A stretch of 64,000 bases of DNA from CAVTAV01 sp963732795. Its GTDB lineage: Bacteria > Pseudomonadota > Alphaproteobacteria > CAVTAV01. A program made the translations under genes and the position numbers. The first letter of the stretch is position 1. Each line of letters opens with the position of its first letter. The notes below the pieces were generated by a model. It did not search any database and was not told the DNA's origin. It saw only the letters and a program-made list of their open reading frames with translations. The stretch is taken from NCBI GenBank assembly GCA_963732795.1, contig CAVTAV010000009.1, positions 62,001 to 126,000 of the forward strand, given 5' to 3'. Below, in pieces: positions 18,049 through 27,729 of the stretch.

Positions 18049-18591
18049 ATGCTGATCCTTCGCCGGCTTCCCGTTATCCTCTTTATCGGCCTGGTCTTGC
18101 CGACCGCGACGCTCGCCGGCACCAGAGCGACGCAGGCGGACGTCAACCAGAAGGTCGCCGCGCTCGAGGATCGGGAAGCGATCCGTCAGCTCCTGATCGA
18201 TTACGGCCGGACCTTGGATGCCCGCGATTTCGCCGGGTTCGCCGAGCTCTTCGCGGCCGATGCGGTCTATGCCGGCGGCGGCCCCGGCGGCGCGGCCCAT
18301 GGGCCCCAGGCGATCCGGCAAATGCTCGAAAACACCTTCAAGGCCAACCCGTCCGGCGTGTCCGGGCCGAACTTCCATCTGTTCTTCAATGCCGTCACCG
18401 ACCTCGACGGCGACACCGCGACCAGCACCAGCAAAGGCGCGTTCGTGATCCAGAGCGCCGACACTCGTCCCGACTTGTTGATTCTGGCGACGTATCACGA
18501 CAAATTGGTGCGCGAAAACGGCCGCTGGAAGTTCAGCAGACGAGAGGTGCTGAGCGACATCCCGGCGCCGGTGAGGCCGGCAGCACGCTGA
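18049..18591 (+). CDS. Secreted SnoaL/NTF2-like protein
   Basis: 180 residues with signal peptide (LPVILFIGLVLPTATLAG). SnoaL-like_4 domain: LEDREAIRQLLIDYGRTLDARDFAGF, then GPQAIRQMLENTF and the closing KLVRENGRWKFSRREVLSDIP. Close relative of the preceding gene, likely by tandem duplication. Start chosen at the ATG of 18049, directly before the leader. Confidence 0.77.
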   Translation: MLILRRLPVILFIGLVLPTATLAGTRATQADVNQKVAALEDREAIRQLLIDYGRTLDARDFAGFAELFAADAVYAGGGPGGAAHGPQAIRQMLENTFKANPSGVSGPNFHLFFNAVTDLDGDTATSTSKGAFVIQSADTRPDLLILATYHDKLVRENGRWKFSRREVLSDIPAPVRPAAR

Positions 18592-18630
18592 CCTCGCCGG
18601 AAGGTCGCCGTCCTGCAGGAGTCGAGGCCG

Positions 18631-20583
18631 ATGCGCACGAAACTGTTGATCGCCGTAGCGGCGTCCCTTGTGGCCGCCGCGGCTTTGGGAGGCTGCTCGC
18701 GCTTTGGGGGCTCGGACGTTTGCGACCGGGCCTGCCTCGAAGGCTTCATCGACCAGTATCTGACCGCGCTGGCCAACCATGATCCATCTAGTCTGCCGGT
18801 CGTCGCCAGCGTCAAATTCGTCGAGAACGACCAGCGACTGCAAATCGGCGAGGGCACTTGGCATACGGTGACCGGGCTCGGCACCTACCGCCATTATTTC
18901 GCCGATCCCGAAACCGGCAATGTCGCGGCCATCACGGTGGTCGAGGAAAGCGGCGCCAAGATCATCTACGACCTCCGGCTCAAGATTGAGCACAAAAAGA
19001 TCACCGAGATCGAGGCGTTGCCGATCCGCGACCCGAACGGCGCGGCGACCTACGAGAAGCTGGGCAAGCCGCTGCCGATCTTCATGGAAAGCGTACCCGA
19101 AGGCGAGCGCGCCTCCCGCGAGGAGCTGATCGGCATCGCCAACAAATATCTCTCCGGCATGGAGAACAACGATGCGAACGGCGACTATTCGTTCTTCGCC
19201 GACGACTGCAACCGCATCGAGCACGGCCGGCAGACCACCAATTCCGCGCCCGAGAAGATCGGCCATACCGACAACACACAGTTTGTGACCATGACCTGCG
19301 CCGACCAGTTCAAGCAGGGCGGCCTCGCCTTCGTGACCCGGATCCGCGACCGCCGCTTCGTGGTCGATATGGAGCGCCAGACCGTCTTCGCCTTCGCCAA
19401 TCTCGATCACAACGGGACCATCCGGAAGATCAATCTCGCGGACGGCAGCAGCTACGACATGCCGCCCTATTTCGACGTGCCGCGCACCCTTCAGGTCGGC
19501 GAGGCCTACCGGATCGACCGCAACAAGAAGCTCAAAGAAATCGAGATGACCCTGGCCGAGGTGCCCTATGGCATGCGGCCGGCCTTCGACAGCGGCAAGG
19601 ACTGGCTCGCGGAGGGCGCCAAGAACAACCCGCCGCCCGCCGTCCCCAACGAACTCGCCTGCGACCGCATCTGCCTGAACGGCTATGTCGACAAGTTCCT
19701 CAATGCGATCGTTACGCACGATCCGCGCGAAGTCCCGATGGCGCCGGGCTTCCGCTACACCGAGAACGGTCAAACCTTGAATCCCGGCGACGGGCTGTGG
19801 GGCACGGCGACCCGGATCGGGAGCTACAAGGTCTATATGTCGAACCCGGCGTCGGGCAAAGCCGCGTTCTACGGCACGATCATGGAGAGCTCGACGCCGG
19901 CGATCCTGGCGGTGCGCGTGCTGGTCGACCGCAACATGGTCCACGAGATCGAAGCCGTCACTGTCCCGCAGGAGATCACGGGCGCGCGCGGCGGGACCTT
20001 GAGCATGTTCTCGCCCCGCCTGCCCGAGACGGTGGATCCGGCGAATTTCGTCATGCCCGATCCCGTCCTGACCCAGACCGTGCCGCCCGCCCAGCGCAAT
20101 CTCTCGCAGCTCCTTATCGGCGCAGCCCGGGGCTATTACTCGGGCATCGAGCAGCGCGATGGCTCCGCCGCCGCCTTCACCGACGGCTGTAAGGAACGCA
20201 TCAACGGCGTGGCGGTGACCGGCGTGGCGGAGGCCCCAGCGCCCGATCCGGCGTTCCCGAATTTCCGCCCGAACAGCCTCAGCTGCACCGCCCGGCTCAA
20301 CTCGCGCTACCAGAGCGACATCAAGCTCATCCGCGGCAAACGGACCTGGGTGGTGGACGACGTGCAGGGCCTCGTGCTCGATGTCGCCGTCATGGACGTA
20401 CCCAATGTCGAGAAGACCGTCACGGTGCCCGATATCGGCGACGTAACGCGGCCCGCGATCTCGACCGGCCCCTACTCCCTCATGACGGTCTCGCTGTTCA
20501 AGATCGAGGACGGCAAGATCGCCCGCATCGAGTCGGCCGCCCGCGCCGTGCCCTACGGCATGAACACCGGCTGGGAGCAGTAG
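18631..20583 (+). CDS. Large lipoprotein with two tandem DUF8021-like repeats
   Basis: 650 residues, intact. Lipobox LGGCS near residue 20. Two copies of about 300 residues: copy 1 from CDRACLEGFIDQYLTALANH (about residue 31), copy 2 from CDRICLNGYVDKFLNAIVTH (about residue 345). Each has an EN-Q-L-G-G-W-T-G-Y box, the phrase EIEA, and later a Cys-bearing segment (DDCNRIEHG / DGCKERING) and RIESAARAVPYGM or EMTLAEVPYGM near its end. By recalled family pattern this is a DUF8021-like secreted protein, common in fungi and scattered in bacteria, of unknown function. Follows the two SnoaL genes with a good SD (CAGGAG). Confidence 0.72.
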   Translation: MRTKLLIAVAASLVAAAALGGCSRFGGSDVCDRACLEGFIDQYLTALANHDPSSLPVVASVKFVENDQRLQIGEGTWHTVTGLGTYRHYFADPETGNVAAITVVEESGAKIIYDLRLKIEHKKITEIEALPIRDPNGAATYEKLGKPLPIFMESVPEGERASREELIGIANKYLSGMENNDANGDYSFFADDCNRIEHGRQTTNSAPEKIGHTDNTQFVTMTCADQFKQGGLAFVTRIRDRRFVVDMERQTVFAFANLDHNGTIRKINLADGSSYDMPPYFDVPRTLQVGEAYRIDRNKKLKEIEMTLAEVPYGMRPAFDSGKDWLAEGAKNNPPPAVPNELACDRICLNGYVDKFLNAIVTHDPREVPMAPGFRYTENGQTLNPGDGLWGTATRIGSYKVYMSNPASGKAAFYGTIMESSTPAILAVRVLVDRNMVHEIEAVTVPQEITGARGGTLSMFSPRLPETVDPANFVMPDPVLTQTVPPAQRNLSQLLIGAARGYYSGIEQRDGSAAAFTDGCKERINGVAVTGVAEAPAPDPAFPNFRPNSLSCTARLNSRYQSDIKLIRGKRTWVVDDVQGLVLDVAVMDVPNVEKTVTVPDIGDVTRPAISTGPYSLMTVSLFKIEDGKIARIESAARAVPYGMNTGWEQ

Positions 20584-20607
20584 ACGGGGCCAAGCCGCGC
20601 TTGGGCG

Positions 20608-20731
20608 GAAGCGGCTCCGCCATCACCCCCACCTAACTTCCCCCATCAAGGGGGAGGAATCGATGGAGCGCTTCGTAAAGCCTTCCCCCTCGATGGGGGA
20701 AGTTAGGTGGGGGTGATGGCGGAGCCGCTTC
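20608..20731. repeat. Dispersed long palindromic repeat (MITE-like), copy 2
   Basis: Best copy: 124 bp with perfect 40-bp terminal inverted arms (20608-20647 and 20692-20731), starting GAAGCGGCTCCGCCATCACC. The loop holds a further CAAGGGGGA ... TTCCCCCTC pairing. No ORF inside. Lies 24 bases after the DUF8021-like lipoprotein stop, so it may also act as its terminator. Confidence 0.88.
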
Positions 20732-20937
20732 GACCCGGTCAGGCAGGTACTTACCGCCCCAAAGCGGCATCGGGTTGTTCATTCGCGAGTTCGTCATCAT
20801 ATTAGTGCTACGCGTTGGGCCGGAGCGGGTTGCGCCCGTTTGTCCGGTCGGGAGGTGGGCAACGCGGCCCGTCGGCGGGCCCGGATCTCGGGTCCCGCCA
20901 AGCGAAGACATGTCGCAACCGCGGAGTCTTGCCCATC

Positions 20938-22244
20938 ATGAGCCCACGCCCCAAATCCAACGGCCAAAGTTCCAAGCCCAAGACAAACGGCTCCTCTGCG
21001 CCTACGGCCGCCGGTAAATTCCGCGTCAAGTCCCACGGGCCGTTCGGCTCGGAGAAATGCGTCCTTGTCCTTCAGGGCGGCGGCGCGCTCGGCTCCTACC
21101 AGGCGGGCGCCTATGAGGCGCTCGCCGAGAACGACATCATGCCCGACTGGGTCGCGGGCATGTCGATCGGCGCGATCAACGCCGCGATCATCGTCGGCAA
21201 CCCGCCCGAACGCCGGGTCGAGCGGCTGAAGACGTTCTGGGGCATGGTGTCCGCCCATCTTCAGGCCTCTCCGCCCATCCCCGACGGCGAAGCCCGGTCC
21301 GCCTTCAACGAAACCAGCGCGTCTCTTGTGGCGTTATACGGCGTGCCCGGCTTCTTCGCCCCCCGCGTGCCCTCGCCGCTCTTCTATCCGCCGAACACGC
21401 GCGGGGCCTTGAGTCTCTACGAGACCAAGCCGCTTCGGGACACGCTGGAGGACCTTATCGACTTCAAGCTCATCAACAAGGGCAATATCCGGCTCAGCGT
21501 CGGCGCGGTGAATATCCGGACCGGCAATTTCAAATATTTCGACAGTACGCGCTGCGAGATCGGGCCGGAGCACATCATGGCGAGCGGCGCCCTGCCGCCG
21601 GGCTTCCCACCGATCGAGATCAACGGCCACTGTTATTGGGACGGCGGCCTTGTCTCGAACACCCCGCTCCAGCACGTCCTCGACAAGGGCCGGAAGGACA
21701 TGCTGATCTTCCAGATCGACCTCTTCAGCGCCCGCGGCCTGATGCCGCAGACGCTGTCGGACGTGGCGGAGCGCGAGAAGGACATCCGCTATTCCAGCCG
21801 GACCCGGCTCAACACCGACATGTTCAAGGTCGATCACGAGCGCCGCCGCGCGCTGTCATCGGCTGCTCGGCTAAGCTGCCGGCGGCGTTGAAGAGCGATC
21901 CCGACGTGAAGATGCTCGGGCAGTGGAGCGACGATTCCGCGGTGACCATCGTCCATCTGATCAAGCGCAGCGCGGCCTATTCCACCGAATTCAAGGACTT
22001 CGAGTTTTCCAGGGCCTCGATGCAGGACCACTGGGACGAAGGCATCAGCGATGTTCGGCGCAGCCTGACCCATCCGCGCTGGATCGAGCGTCAAATGCCC
22101 GCGACCGGCGTCGAAATCCTGGATCTGACCCATGAGGACGAGTTCAAGCTCGTGCCCGAAGAGATCATGAAGGACGCCGAGGAGCATTTCGACGTCCCGC
22201 ACCGATCACCCACGACACGCAACAGGAAGGAACAGACGCTATGA
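20938..22244 (+). CDS. Patatin-like phospholipase (RssA-type, DUF3734 C-terminus; frameshifted)
   Basis: Oxyanion loop LQGGGALGSYQAGAYEAL, nucleophile elbow GMSIGAINAA (GxSxG) and the catalytic DGG of YWDGGLVSNTP form the Ser-Asp dyad. The C-terminal part (DVKMLGQWSDDSAVTIVHLI, then FSRASMQDHWDEG) is the DUF3734 region. A frame error near 21855 separates the two. Start at 20938 follows the family; the upstream extension is GC-rich leader. Its stop overlaps the bdhA start by 4 bases, a pairing seen in many proteobacteria and linked to lipid or polyhydroxyalkanoate turnover. Confidence 0.85.
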
Positions 22245-23023
22245 AGCTGAAAGACAAGATTGCCGTCGTAACGGGGGCCGCCGGGGGAATCGGGCACGGA
22301 ATCGCCAAGCTCTTCGTCCAGGAAGGCGCCTGGGTCGCGATCGCCGACCTCAAGCGCGACGCCGCCAACGAAGCCGCCAGCGAGCTCACCAAAATGGGCC
22401 CCGGCAAGGCGATCGGCGTCGAGATGGACGTGACCGACGAGAAGGCGGTCAATGCCGGCGTCGAGGAAGTGGTCAAGGAATGGGGCGGCATCGACATCCT
22501 GGTCTCGAACGCCGGCATCCAGATCGTCCACAAGATCGAGGATTTCCCGTTCGACCAATGGAAGAAGCTGCTGTCGATCCATCTGGACGGCGCGTTCCTC
22601 ACCACCAAGGCCTGTATCCCGCATATGTACAAGCGCGGCGCCGGGTCGGTGATCTATATGGGCTCGGTCCATTCCAAGGAGGCCTCGCCCCTGAAATCCG
22701 CCTATGTGACGGCCAAGCACGGCCTTTTGGGCCTCGCCCGCGTGATCTCCAAGGAAGGCGCGGAGCACGGCGTGCGCGCGAACGTGATCTGCCCCGGCTT
22801 CGTCAAGACGCCGCTGGTCGAGAAACAGATCCCCGAACAGGCGAAGGATCTGGGCATTTCGGAGAAGGAGGTCGTCGAGAAGATCATGCTCGGCGGCACG
22901 GTCGATACCGAGTTCACCACCATCGAAGACGTCGCCGAAATCGCCCTGCTGTTCGCCGCCTTCCCCACCAACGCGCTGACCGGCCAATCGCTGGTGGTGA
23001 GCCACGGGTGGTATATGAACTGA
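22241..23023 (+). CDS. bdhA: 3-hydroxybutyrate dehydrogenase (SDR family)
   Basis: 260 residues. NAD-binding TGAAGGIGHGIAKLF, the NAG motif (LVSNAGIQIV), catalytic Ser in GSVHSKEASPLKSAYVTAKHG with Tyr and Lys of the YxxxK motif, then CPGFVKTPLVEKQIPEQAK, diagnostic for D-3-hydroxybutyrate dehydrogenase. It oxidises 3-hydroxybutyrate to acetoacetate with NAD. Coupled to the patatin gene by an ATGA-type overlap. Intact. Confidence 0.9.
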   Translation: MKLKDKIAVVTGAAGGIGHGIAKLFVQEGAWVAIADLKRDAANEAASELTKMGPGKAIGVEMDVTDEKAVNAGVEEVVKEWGGIDILVSNAGIQIVHKIEDFPFDQWKKLLSIHLDGAFLTTKACIPHMYKRGAGSVIYMGSVHSKEASPLKSAYVTAKHGLLGLARVISKEGAEHGVRANVICPGFVKTPLVEKQIPEQAKDLGISEKEVVEKIMLGGTVDTEFTTIEDVAEIALLFAAFPTNALTGQSLVVSHGWYMN

Positions 23024-23026
23024 GTT

Positions 23027-23117
23027 CTGGATCGCCGCGGCACGTACCGCGCCTCGCGATGACGACGACGCGAAAAGGAGGTCATTGCGAGCGACTGTAG
23101 GGCGCGCGGCAATCCAG
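23027..23117. repeat. Two facing TCATTGCGAGCG-type repeats
   Basis: An inverted half at 23027-23063 (CTGGATCGCCGCGG...GCGATGACG) and a second unit at 23081-23117 (GTCATTGCGAGCG...GGCAATCCAG). Together they form the gap between bdhA and the peroxiredoxin gene. Confidence 0.55.
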
Positions 23118-23225
23118 CCGCTCCGTGTACCCATTCCCGGTCACGGACCTGTTAGTTGCCGATCCTGGTTTGACCCCGTACCATGCCTCCTCCGTCGCGC
23201 AGGACGGTCAGCCAGGAGCGTTGAG

Positions 23226-23768
23226 ATGAAATATCTGCCCGCGATCACCGTTGCGCTTGGCCTCGTCGCCACGCCCGCACTTGCCGCGTTGAATACCGGC
23301 GCCGACGCCCCGAGCTTTACGGCGGAAGCCTCGCTCGGCGGCAAGGAATTCTCCTTCTCGTTGGCGGATGCGCTGAAGAAGGGCCCGGTCGTTCTGTATT
23401 TCTATCCGGCCGCCTTCACGCCGGGCTGCACCATCGAAGCCCATGAGTTCGCCGACGCGACCGACGACTTCAAGAAGCTCGGCGCAACCGTCATCGGCGT
23501 CTCGGCCGATAAGATCGACAAGCTGGTGAAGTTCTCGGTTTCGGACTGCCGCAGCAAATTCGCCGTCGCCGCCGACCCGGATCTCAAGGTCATCAAGGCC
23601 TATGACGCCCAGATCGGCCCCAACGTCAAGCTCGCCAATCGCATCTCCTACGTGATCTCGCCGGAAGGCAAGGTGCTCTACACCTATACCGACCGGAACC
23701 CCGAGAACCACGTCAAGAACACCATGGCCGTGGTCAAGGACTGGGAAGCCAAGCACGCCGGCAAGTAG
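23226..23768 (+). CDS. Secreted peroxiredoxin (AhpC/TSA, Bcp-like)
   Basis: 180 residues with a signal peptide (YLPAITVALGLVATPALAA), so periplasmic. Peroxidatic Cys in FYPAAFTPGCTIEAHEF with Thr at the -3 position and the supporting Arg near SYVISPEGKVLYTYTD. One further Cys (VSDCRSKFAV) could serve as resolving Cys. It reduces peroxides with an external thiol donor. SD GGAG upstream of the ATG at 23226. Confidence 0.85.
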   Translation: MKYLPAITVALGLVATPALAALNTGADAPSFTAEASLGGKEFSFSLADALKKGPVVLYFYPAAFTPGCTIEAHEFADATDDFKKLGATVIGVSADKIDKLVKFSVSDCRSKFAVAADPDLKVIKAYDAQIGPNVKLANRISYVISPEGKVLYTYTDRNPENHVKNTMAVVKDWEAKHAGK

Positions 23769-23797
23769 TCGGGGACGAATAGAAGCCGTCGGCCGGA

Positions 23798-24486
23798 TCA
23801 GCCCTTCACGGCGGCCTTCCTTAGCCGCTCCTCGATCGTCGACCTGAATTGGGCCAGGTCGAGCGGGCCCTGCATGTCTGGTGCGGGCATGCGCGGCGCC
23901 GTATTCCTCCCGGCTGTTGGCGCGAGGATAGGGCGCGTCGGGCACCGGCACGCCCAGGAAGTTGCAAAGCGGCGGCCAGCCTTCCGTGGCTTCGAACACC
24001 AGGAGCCGATCCTTCGGCACCGACCGCATGACCTCGGCATTGTGCGCCTGGAATGCCGCTACCATTGCTTTGCGATCGTGCAGATCGGTGCTGAAATCGC
24101 GCCAGGCGGTCTTCCGGAAGAACTCGCTGAGCGGCGACGATTGCAGCATCCCCTCCATCCGTGGCGAAAAGATCGTCTCTTGGGTCGAGTTCGAACCATT
24201 TATTGGCGTCGCGGACCGACAGGATCACCTTCGCCGAGGGATATTTCGCGGCAAGCTCGCGCCAGAAGCTGCAGCCCGGATAATCGACGGTCCCGACATA
24301 GCCGTCGAAAAGCTCGTCCCAGACGTCCTCACCCTCAGCGGCGCGTATCCAGAGCGGCACATGCTCCATATGCAGGAACAGCTCGGCCATGTGATAGCAC
24401 GGCCCGAAACCGAGATGCTCGAGCGCCGCCTTGAGCGACAAGGTTCCGGTGCGCCCCAAACCCGCACCGATGACCGAAAGCGTCAT
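23798..24486 (-). CDS. Sulfotransferase family protein (frameshifted)
   Basis: PAPS-binding loop VIGAGLGRTGTLSLKAALEHLG at the N-terminus, then FGPCYHM, WDELFDGYVGTVDYPGC and YPSAKVILSVRDANKWF (3-prime-phosphate motif), ending VFEATEGWPPLCNFLGVPVPD. This is the Sulfotransfer_4 pattern. Start at 24486 is supported by AGGAGA. Frame errors lie near 24165 and 23895. Substrate unknown. Divergent from the Deg protease gene across a 277-base gap in which I see no clear signal. Confidence 0.8.
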
Positions 24487-24763
24487 AGAAGTCTCCTGCC
24501 TTTTCGAGGGTCGCGAAGGATAAAATTTCAAGCCGGCAAAGGCCATCCGCTTGCCGCTACGTGAAACCAACGTAATTTGACTGTATCAGGCCGAATCAAG
24601 GAGTGCGAGCTTGTGTGCCGGCGGCGGCGGTTTTGCAACCGGCCGGCGGAAATCACGTGCCATCCACGACCTAGGTTGAAGGAAAATCATTTCGCTTAAA
24701 CGGAAGTTTGAATATCCTTGTGTTATCGGCGATGATGGTATCAATGACCAGGATTAGCCGGCG

Positions 24764-25743
24764 ATGACGAAGACCGTTTTGTACAGTCGTTCTGGCCCCG
24801 CACGTTCCGGAGGGGCCAGGTCCGCAGCCGCCCGATGGACCGCTCGGCGCAAGCGCCGCAAGCCCGAGCCGGAAGCTGCCGAAGACGCTGCAGCGCCACC
24901 GAAGAAGCCGGGATTGAGGGGCCGCTGGGCCGCATTCCGCAAGCGCCACGACCGCCTGATGCTGGTCTCGACCGCCGTCGTGTCGACCCTCGCCATCGTG
25001 GCGATCCTCTATACGGTGATGCCGGGTCCGCGCGTCTACACCCAGGACGACATCGACAAGGCGGTCCAATACACGCTGGAGCATCAGCCGAAAAAGCCGT
25101 CGCCGGAGGCGGTGGCCTATAACGAAGATCGCGCCGTCGGTCGTCCAGGTGACCCAATACGGGCACGAAAAGGGCAAGAAGGAGGACGTCGAGACCGGCA
25201 TCGGCACCGGCGTCGTGATCTCCGACACCGGCACGATCCTGACCAATCTCCATGTGGTCGGCGGCGCGGACAAGGTGATGGTCAAGTTCTATAACGGCCT
25301 GGAATCCGAGGCGAACGTCACCGGCGTCCGGCCCGAGCTCGATCTCGCGGTCCTGGAGCCGAAGACGATTCCCGACGACCTGAAGCCCGCGACCCTGCGC
25401 TCGACCAAGGGGCTGCATATGGGCGACAAGGTGATCGCGGTCGGCCATCCCTTCGGGATCGGCAAGTCGGTGAGCGCCGGCGTGATCTCCGGCTTCCGCC
25501 GCGAATACAAGCAAGGACGACAAGGATCCGAGCAAGAAAGAGCTGATCCAGAACCTTATCCAGTTCGACGCCGCCGCGAATCCGGGGAATTCCGGCGGTC
25601 CGTTGACGACGATGGACGGCGACGTGGTCGGCATCGTCACGGCGATCTTCAATCCCAACAAGGACGACCGCACCTTTGTCGGCATCGGCTTTGCCGTTCC
25701 GATCGAGTCTGCGGCGGCCGCGGCGGGAGAATCGCCATTCTAG
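24764..25743 (+). CDS. Membrane-anchored S1C (Deg/HtrA-like) serine protease without PDZ domain (frameshifted)
   Basis: A basic cytoplasmic N-tail of about 65 residues precedes one membrane helix (LMLVSTAVVSTLAIVAILYTV). The trypsin-like domain then shows His (TNLHVVGG), Asp (PELDLAVLEP) and Ser (AANPGNSGGPL). The ORF ends soon after IGFAVPIE, where PDZ domains would normally begin. Frame errors near 25123 and 25515, so an error might also hide an extension, but the next gene starts 40 bases on. It stands directly upstream of the MoxR-DUF58-VWA set on the same strand. Confidence 0.8.
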
Positions 25744-25782
25744 ACGGTCATATCGCGTAACCTCTCACATGATGGAACCCAG

Positions 25783-26796
25783 ATGAGCGACACGGAGACT
25801 GGCGGGGGCGAAGTCGCCACGATTGATGGAGAAGATCCTTTACGAGGTGAAAAAGGTCGTCGTCGGCCAGGATCACTTCCTCGAACGGGTGCTGGTGGCG
25901 ATTTTGGCCCAGGGGCATCTTCTGGTGGAAGGCGTGCCGGGGCTCGCGAAGACGCTTACGGTCAAGACGCTCGCCAAGACCATCCACGGCCATTTCCGGC
26001 GCATCCAGTTCACGCCCGATCTTCTGCCGGCGGATCTCGTCGGCACCCGGATCTACAATCAGAAGACCGGCGACTTCACGACCTCGCTCGGGCCCGTCTT
26101 CACGAACTTGCTGCTCGCGGACGAAATCAACCGCGCGCCCGCCAAGGTGCAGAGCGCGCTTCTCGAGGTCATGCAGGAATATCAGGTCACCATCGCCGGG
26201 CAGACCCACCGGGTGCCCCTGCCCTTCCTGGTCATGGCGACCCAGAACCCGATCGAGACCGAAGGCACCTATCCGCTGCCGGAAGCCCAGGTCGACCGCT
26301 TCATGATGAAGGTGCTGGTCGGCTATCCGACCGACGAGGAGGAATATGTCATCGTCGAGCGCGTGACCGGCGAGCCGACTTCCGTCGCGACGGTGTGCAG
26401 CACCGAGCAGCTGGTCCAGATGCAGAAGGACTGCCGCAAGGTCTATGTCGATCCGTCGCTGATCCAATATGCCGTCAAGCTCGTGACCGCGACCCGCGAT
26501 CCGGGCCGGCTCGGCATGGGCGACCTCGCGCGTTACATCACTTACGGCGCCAGCCCGCGCGCCACCATTCACATGATCGAAACCGCCCGCGCCCTCGCCT
26601 TACCTGCGCGGCCGCGATTACGTCCTGCCCGAGGACGTGACCGACATGGCTCCGGACGTCATGCGCCACCGCCTTGTGCTGTCCTACGAAGCGCTGGCCG
26701 ACGGCATTACGCGCCGATTACCTGGTAAGCCGGATCCTGCAGCATATCGCCGCGCCGGAGAAGCCATTGGAATCCCATGTCCGGGTCAGCGCCTAA
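25783..26796 (+). CDS. MoxR-type AAA+ ATPase (frameshifted)
   Basis: Walker A EGVPGLAKTLTVKTL, Walker B LLLADEINRAPAKVQSALLEVM, sensor-1 VMATQNPIETEGTYPLPEAQ and sensor-2 region GASPRA are all present; C-terminal lid DVMRHRLVLSYEALADGIT. MoxR ATPases act as chaperones that activate VWA-domain partners, which fits the two genes downstream. Frame errors near 25820, 26600 and 26712. The N-terminus MSDTETGGGEVA at 25783 joins MEKILYEVKKVVVGQD after the first. Its end overlaps the DUF58 start by 20 bases. Confidence 0.85.
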
Positions 26797-27729
26797 GGCC
26801 GAAGCCCTCCTGCGAAAGCTCGAATGGACGGTCATCCGTCGTCTCGACGGGCTTTTGCAGGGCGATTACCGGACGCTGTTCCGCGGGTTCGGGCTGGATC
26901 TGGCCGATATCCGCGAATACCAGCCGAGCGACGACGTGCGCTATATCGACTGGAACGTCACCGCGCGGATGCAATCGCCCCATGTCCGCGAATATTACGA
27001 GGACCGCGAAGTTACGGCCTGGTTTCTGCTGGATCTGAGCCCGTCGATCGATTTCGGCTCGTTTCAGATCAAGAAGCGGGCAGTGCTGACCGAATTCGTG
27101 GCGGTGATCTCCCGGCTGTCTGACCCGCCACGGCAACAAGGTCGGCGCGCTTCTCTATGGCGCAGGTCTGGATCAGGTTATCCCGGCGCGAAGCGGCCGG
27201 AAGCATGTTCTCCATATCATGAACGCGATCCAGAACCATCCGGAGCTGCCGCGCGCGCCCGAGACCAATCTCCAGGAGTTCCTGACGGGCGGCGGCGAAT
27301 ATCATCAAGCGGCGCTCGCTCGTTTTCGTGGTGTCGGATTTCATCAGCCCGCCGGGCTGGGGGCGTCAGATGGCGCTTCTGAACCAGCGCCACGAGATGC
27401 TGGCGGTGCGGCTGTTCGATCCGTTGGAGCTGGAACTGCCCGATCTCGGCCTTCTCGTCGTTCAGGATTCCGAGACCGGCGAGCAGCTTTTTGTCGATAC
27501 CCATGACAAGGGATTTAGGGTACGATTCGCGCGTGCGGCGGAGCGTCGGGAGGCGGAGCTCCGGGGGGCTTTCACGCAGGCCGGGGTAGATTGCCTGGAG
27601 CTTTCGACGACGGACGACCTTGTCGACGCCATTCTCCGGTTCGCCGACCTCCGCAAGCAGCGAAGCATGTTGTCCGGCGGCGCCCCGTCGAGCCATCTGG
27701 AAGGAAGCTATGACGTTCCTGTGGCCTAA
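26777..27729 (+). CDS. DUF58 domain protein (frameshifted)
   Basis: About 317 residues. The DUF58 signature YRTLFRGFGLDLADIREYQP followed by VRYIDWNVTARM lies at residues 30-65, then a VWA-like region (TAWFLLDLSPSIDFG; LVFVVSDFISPPGW; RLFDPLELELPDLGLL). Frame errors near 27122 and 27308. Middle gene of the MoxR-DUF58-VWA operon, overlapping both neighbours by 20 bases. Exact function unknown; partners are thought to assemble or regulate membrane complexes. Confidence 0.82.

Noticed and set aside
17974..19944. 656-codon minus-strand frame
   Set aside because: Antisense to the DUF8021-like lipoprotein, whose signal peptide and repeats prove the plus-strand reading.
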